DNA from: Antitrichia curtipendula
Taxonomy: Eukaryota; Streptophyta; Bryopsida; Hypnales; Leucodontaceae
NCBI GenBank assembly: GCA_951230915.1
Contig: OX579635.1
Coordinates: 49,538,001 to 49,602,000, forward strand
Reading direction: 5' to 3'
DNA: 64,000 nucleotides
Below, one piece after another: positions 61,706-64,000 of the stretch. Position numbers and translations under genes: made by a program. Position 1 is the stretch's first letter. Each line of letters begins with the position of its first letter. Below the pieces are notes generated by a model that saw nothing but the letters and a program-made list of their open reading frames with translations, was not told where the DNA came from and searched no databases.

Positions 61706-64000
61706 GTTTGGATTTACGTAAGCATGGATTGAAATGACACACAAATTCAATATTTTCATGGATTCAAATACCTAAGGGTATTTGCAACTTCCACAATTGG
61801 ATTCAAGTGCCTTCTCAAATCAAATTCCATGACATTGGATGTAGGGAGACACTTAAGTACAGGCCCACTTTTATTCCAAATTTGTTTTGATTCACGTAGG
61901 CATGGATTGAAATCACACACAAATTCAATATTTTCATGGATTCAAATACCTAAGGGTATTTGCAACTTCCACAATTGGATTCAAGTGCCTTCCCAAATCA
62001 AATTCCATGACATTGGATGTAGGGAGACACTTAAGTACAGGCCCACTTTTATTCCAAATTTGTTTTGATTCACGTAAGCATGGATTGAAATCACACACAA
62101 ATTCAATATTTTCATGGATTCAAATACCTAAGGGTATTTGCAACCTCCACAATTGGATTCAAGTGCCTTCCCAAATCAAATTCCATGACATTGGATGTAG
62201 GGAGACACTTAAGTACAGGCCCACTTTTATTCCAAGTTTGTTTTGATTCACGTAAGCATGGATTGAAATGACACACAAATTCAATATTTTCAGGGATTCA
62301 AATACCTAAGTGTATTTGCAACTTCCACAATTGGATTCAAGTGCCTTCCCAAATCAAATTCCATGACATTGGATGTAGGGAGACACTTAAGTACAGGCCC
62401 ACTTTTATTCCAAATTTGTTTGGATTTACGTAAGCATGGATTGAAATGACACACAAATTCAATATTTTCATGGATTCAAATACCTAAGGGTATTTGCAAC
62501 TTCCACAATTGGATTCAAGTGCCTTCCCAAATCAAATTCCATGACATTGGATGTAGGGAGACACTTAAGTACAGGCCCACTTTTATTCGAAATTTGTTTG
62601 GATTTACGTAAGCATGGATTGAAATGACACACAAATTCAATATTTTCATGGATTCAAATACCTAAGGGTATTTGCAACTTCCACAATTGGATTCAAGTGC
62701 CTTCCCAAATCAAATTCCATGACATTGGATGTAGGGAGACACTTAAGTACAGGCCCACTTTTATTCCAAATTTGTTTTGATTTACGTAAGCATGGATTGA
62801 AATGACACACAAATTCAATATTTTCAGGGATTCAAATACCTAAGTGTATTTGCAACTTCCACAATTGGATTCAAGTGCCTTCCCAAATCAAATTCCATGA
62901 CATTGGATGTAGGGAGACACTTAAGTACAGGCCCACTTTTATTCCAAATTTGTTTGGATTTACGTAAGCATGGATTGAAATGACACACAAATTCAATATT
63001 TTCATGGATTCAAATACCTAAGGGTATTTGCAACTTCCACAATTGGATTCAAGTGCCTTCCCAAATCAAATTCCATGACATTGGATGTAGGGAGACACTT
63101 AAGTACAGGCCCACTTTTATTCCAAATTTGTTTTGATTCACGTAAGCATGGATTGAAATGACACACAAATTCAATATTTTCATGGATTCAAATACCTAAG
63201 GGTATTTGCAACTTCCACAATTGGATTCAAGTGCCTTCCCAAATCAAATTCCATGACATTGGATGTAGGGAGACACTTAAGTACAGGCCCACTTTTATTC
63301 CAAATTTGTTTTGATTTACGTAAGCATGGATTGAAATGACACACAAATTCAATATTTTCATGGATTCAAATACCTAAGTGTATTTGCAACTTCCACAATT
63401 GGATTCAAGTGCCTTCCCAAATCAAATTCCATGACATTGGATGTAGGGAGACACTTAAGTACAGGCCCACTTTTATTCCAAATTTGTTTTGATTCACGTA
63501 AGCATGGATTGAAATGACACACAAATTCAATATTTTCAGGGATTCAAATACCTAAGTGTATTTGCAACTTCCACAATTGGATTCAAGTCCCTTCCCAAAT
63601 CAAATTCCATGACATTGGATGTAGGGAGACACTTAAGTACAGGCCCACTTTTATTCCAAATTTGTTTGGATTTACGTAAGCATGGATTGAAATGACACAC
63701 AAATTCAATATTTTCATGGATTCAAATACCTAAGGGTATTTGCAACTTCCACAATTGGATTCAAGTGCCTTCCCAAATCAAATTCCATGACATTGGATGT
63801 AGGGAGACACTTAAGTACAGGCCCACTTTTATTCCAAATTTGTTTTGATTCACGTAGGCATGGATTGAAATCACACACAAATTCAATATTTTCATGGATT
63901 CAAATACCTAAGGGTATTTGCGACTTCCACAATTGGATTCAAGTGCCTTCCCAAATCAAATTCCATGACATTGGATGTAGGGAGACACTTAAGTACAGGC
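61706..64000 (+). repeat. Last satellite segment, running off the window end
   Basis: Twelve full units and the final 112-bp partial unit. TCAGGG/CCTAAGTG units start near 62291, 62825 and 63537. A CTTCTCAAATC change is at about 61812 and GCAACCTCC near 62143. From about 63.5 kb the series TCAGGG, CAAGTCCCTTCCC, TTTGGATTTACG, CACGTAGGC, TTGCGACTTCC (63920) repeats 60.69-61.15 kb at an offset of 2848 bp (16 units), so yet another copy continues beyond the window. Confidence 0.88.

Larger units (their letters stand above)
1..64000 (+). repeat. 178-bp satellite DNA array, head to tail, whole window
   Basis: The whole window is one tandem array of a 178-bp unit in a single orientation. Taking the first base (TTTTCATGGATTC) as unit position 1, the next unit begins at 179. 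With fourteen 1-bp deletions allowed for, register is kept exactly to 63889, giving 359 full units plus 112 bp. Neighbouring units differ at a small number of recurrent sites. No insertion, inversion or unique sequence was seen, and the array runs off both ends. The known function of such arrays is structural: heterochromatin, often the platform for centromeric CENH3 (CENP-A) nucleosomes. Centromere identity here is inferred from unit length and homogeneity only. A pericentromeric or subtelomeric block is equally compatible with the sequence. No protein-coding or RNA gene is supported anywhere. Confidence 0.98.

Noticed and set aside
255..62246. Recurrent plus-strand open frames of 79-98 codons (MTLDVGRHLSTGPLLFQICF-like) in most monomers.
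   Set aside because: They are the satellite unit read in frames that happen to lack stops. 178 is not a multiple of 3, so consecutive copies fall in different frames, and overlapping ORFs encode the same DNA in two frames. Changes are not biased to third positions, and I saw no coding context. Not annotated as genes.
1..64000. Regular spacing suggestive of a CRISPR array.
   Set aside because: There are no spacers. The whole 178-bp unit is repeated, far longer than CRISPR repeats, and no cas genes exist in the window.
1..64000. CENP-B box in the monomer.
   Set aside because: No stretch of the consensus matches the TTCG....A..CGGG core on either strand. The unit has only one CpG.
1..64000. 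Human/primate alpha satellite (171 bp).
   Set aside because: The unit is 178 bp and its sequence does not resemble alpha satellite. No alternating A/B box structure is seen.

Overview
The window is one uninterrupted block of satellite DNA and contains no gene I can support. A single AT-rich unit of 178 bp (about 36% G+C, counted on a by-eye consensus) repeats head to tail, always in the same orientation, from the first base to the last. Counting from base 1, there are 359 complete monomers (1-63888) and a 112-bp partial monomer (63889-64000). The register is almost perfect: the only net length changes are fourteen 1-bp deletions, all at the same place in the unit. No unique DNA, transposon, RNA gene, CRISPR array or inverted array segment interrupts it, and neither array edge lies inside the window.

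This organisation points to a eukaryotic chromosome, in a centromeric, pericentromeric or subtelomeric/knob heterochromatin block. A unit near 178 bp is close to nucleosomal repeat length and typical of plant centromeric satellites (Arabidopsis CEN178, rice CentO and Brassica CentBr are of similar size), so a flowering plant is my best guess. The sequence is not the Arabidopsis unit as I know it. Olive has an abundant satellite family of about 178 bp that would be the first thing to compare, but I cannot confirm a match from memory.

Layout by diagnostic monomer variants. (1) About 1-8.2 kb: monomers with ATTACC, CACAG/CATAG and GTTTTTAGTCC, including a 1424-bp-offset duplication and a clean tandem 10-mer (2 x 1780 bp). 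(2) 8.2-17.9 kb: monomers with GGTAATTGC and TTTTTATGG, shorter and more mixed duplications, and EcoRI-creating variants near 14 kb. (3) 17.9-22.6 kb: a tandem 13-mer (2 x 2314 bp) with a nested 4-mer. (4) 22.6-31.7 kb: a roughly 23/24-mer duplication rich in 177-bp monomers. (5) 31.8-46.9 kb: a large duplication of about 5.6 kb and 6.3 kb, the second copy longer by two monomers at each of two sites, around a family of 712-bp four-monomer cassettes. (6) 46.9-53.0 kb: tandem 8-mer and 5-mer blocks. (7) 53.0-64.0 kb: the TAAGTG/TCAGGG family with 4-, 15- and 20-monomer offsets.

The unit has internal structure: a perfect 8-bp-arm hairpin dyad at unit positions 13-32, several 8-bp and 6-bp palindromes, and degenerate subrepeats of a GGATTCAA-like word. 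Short open frames of 61-98 codons recur in nearly every unit only because the unit lacks stops in some frames. 178 is not a multiple of 3, so they shift frame at each repeat and cannot be a tandemly repeated protein. Coordinates of duplication edges were read by eye and are good to a few tens of bases.
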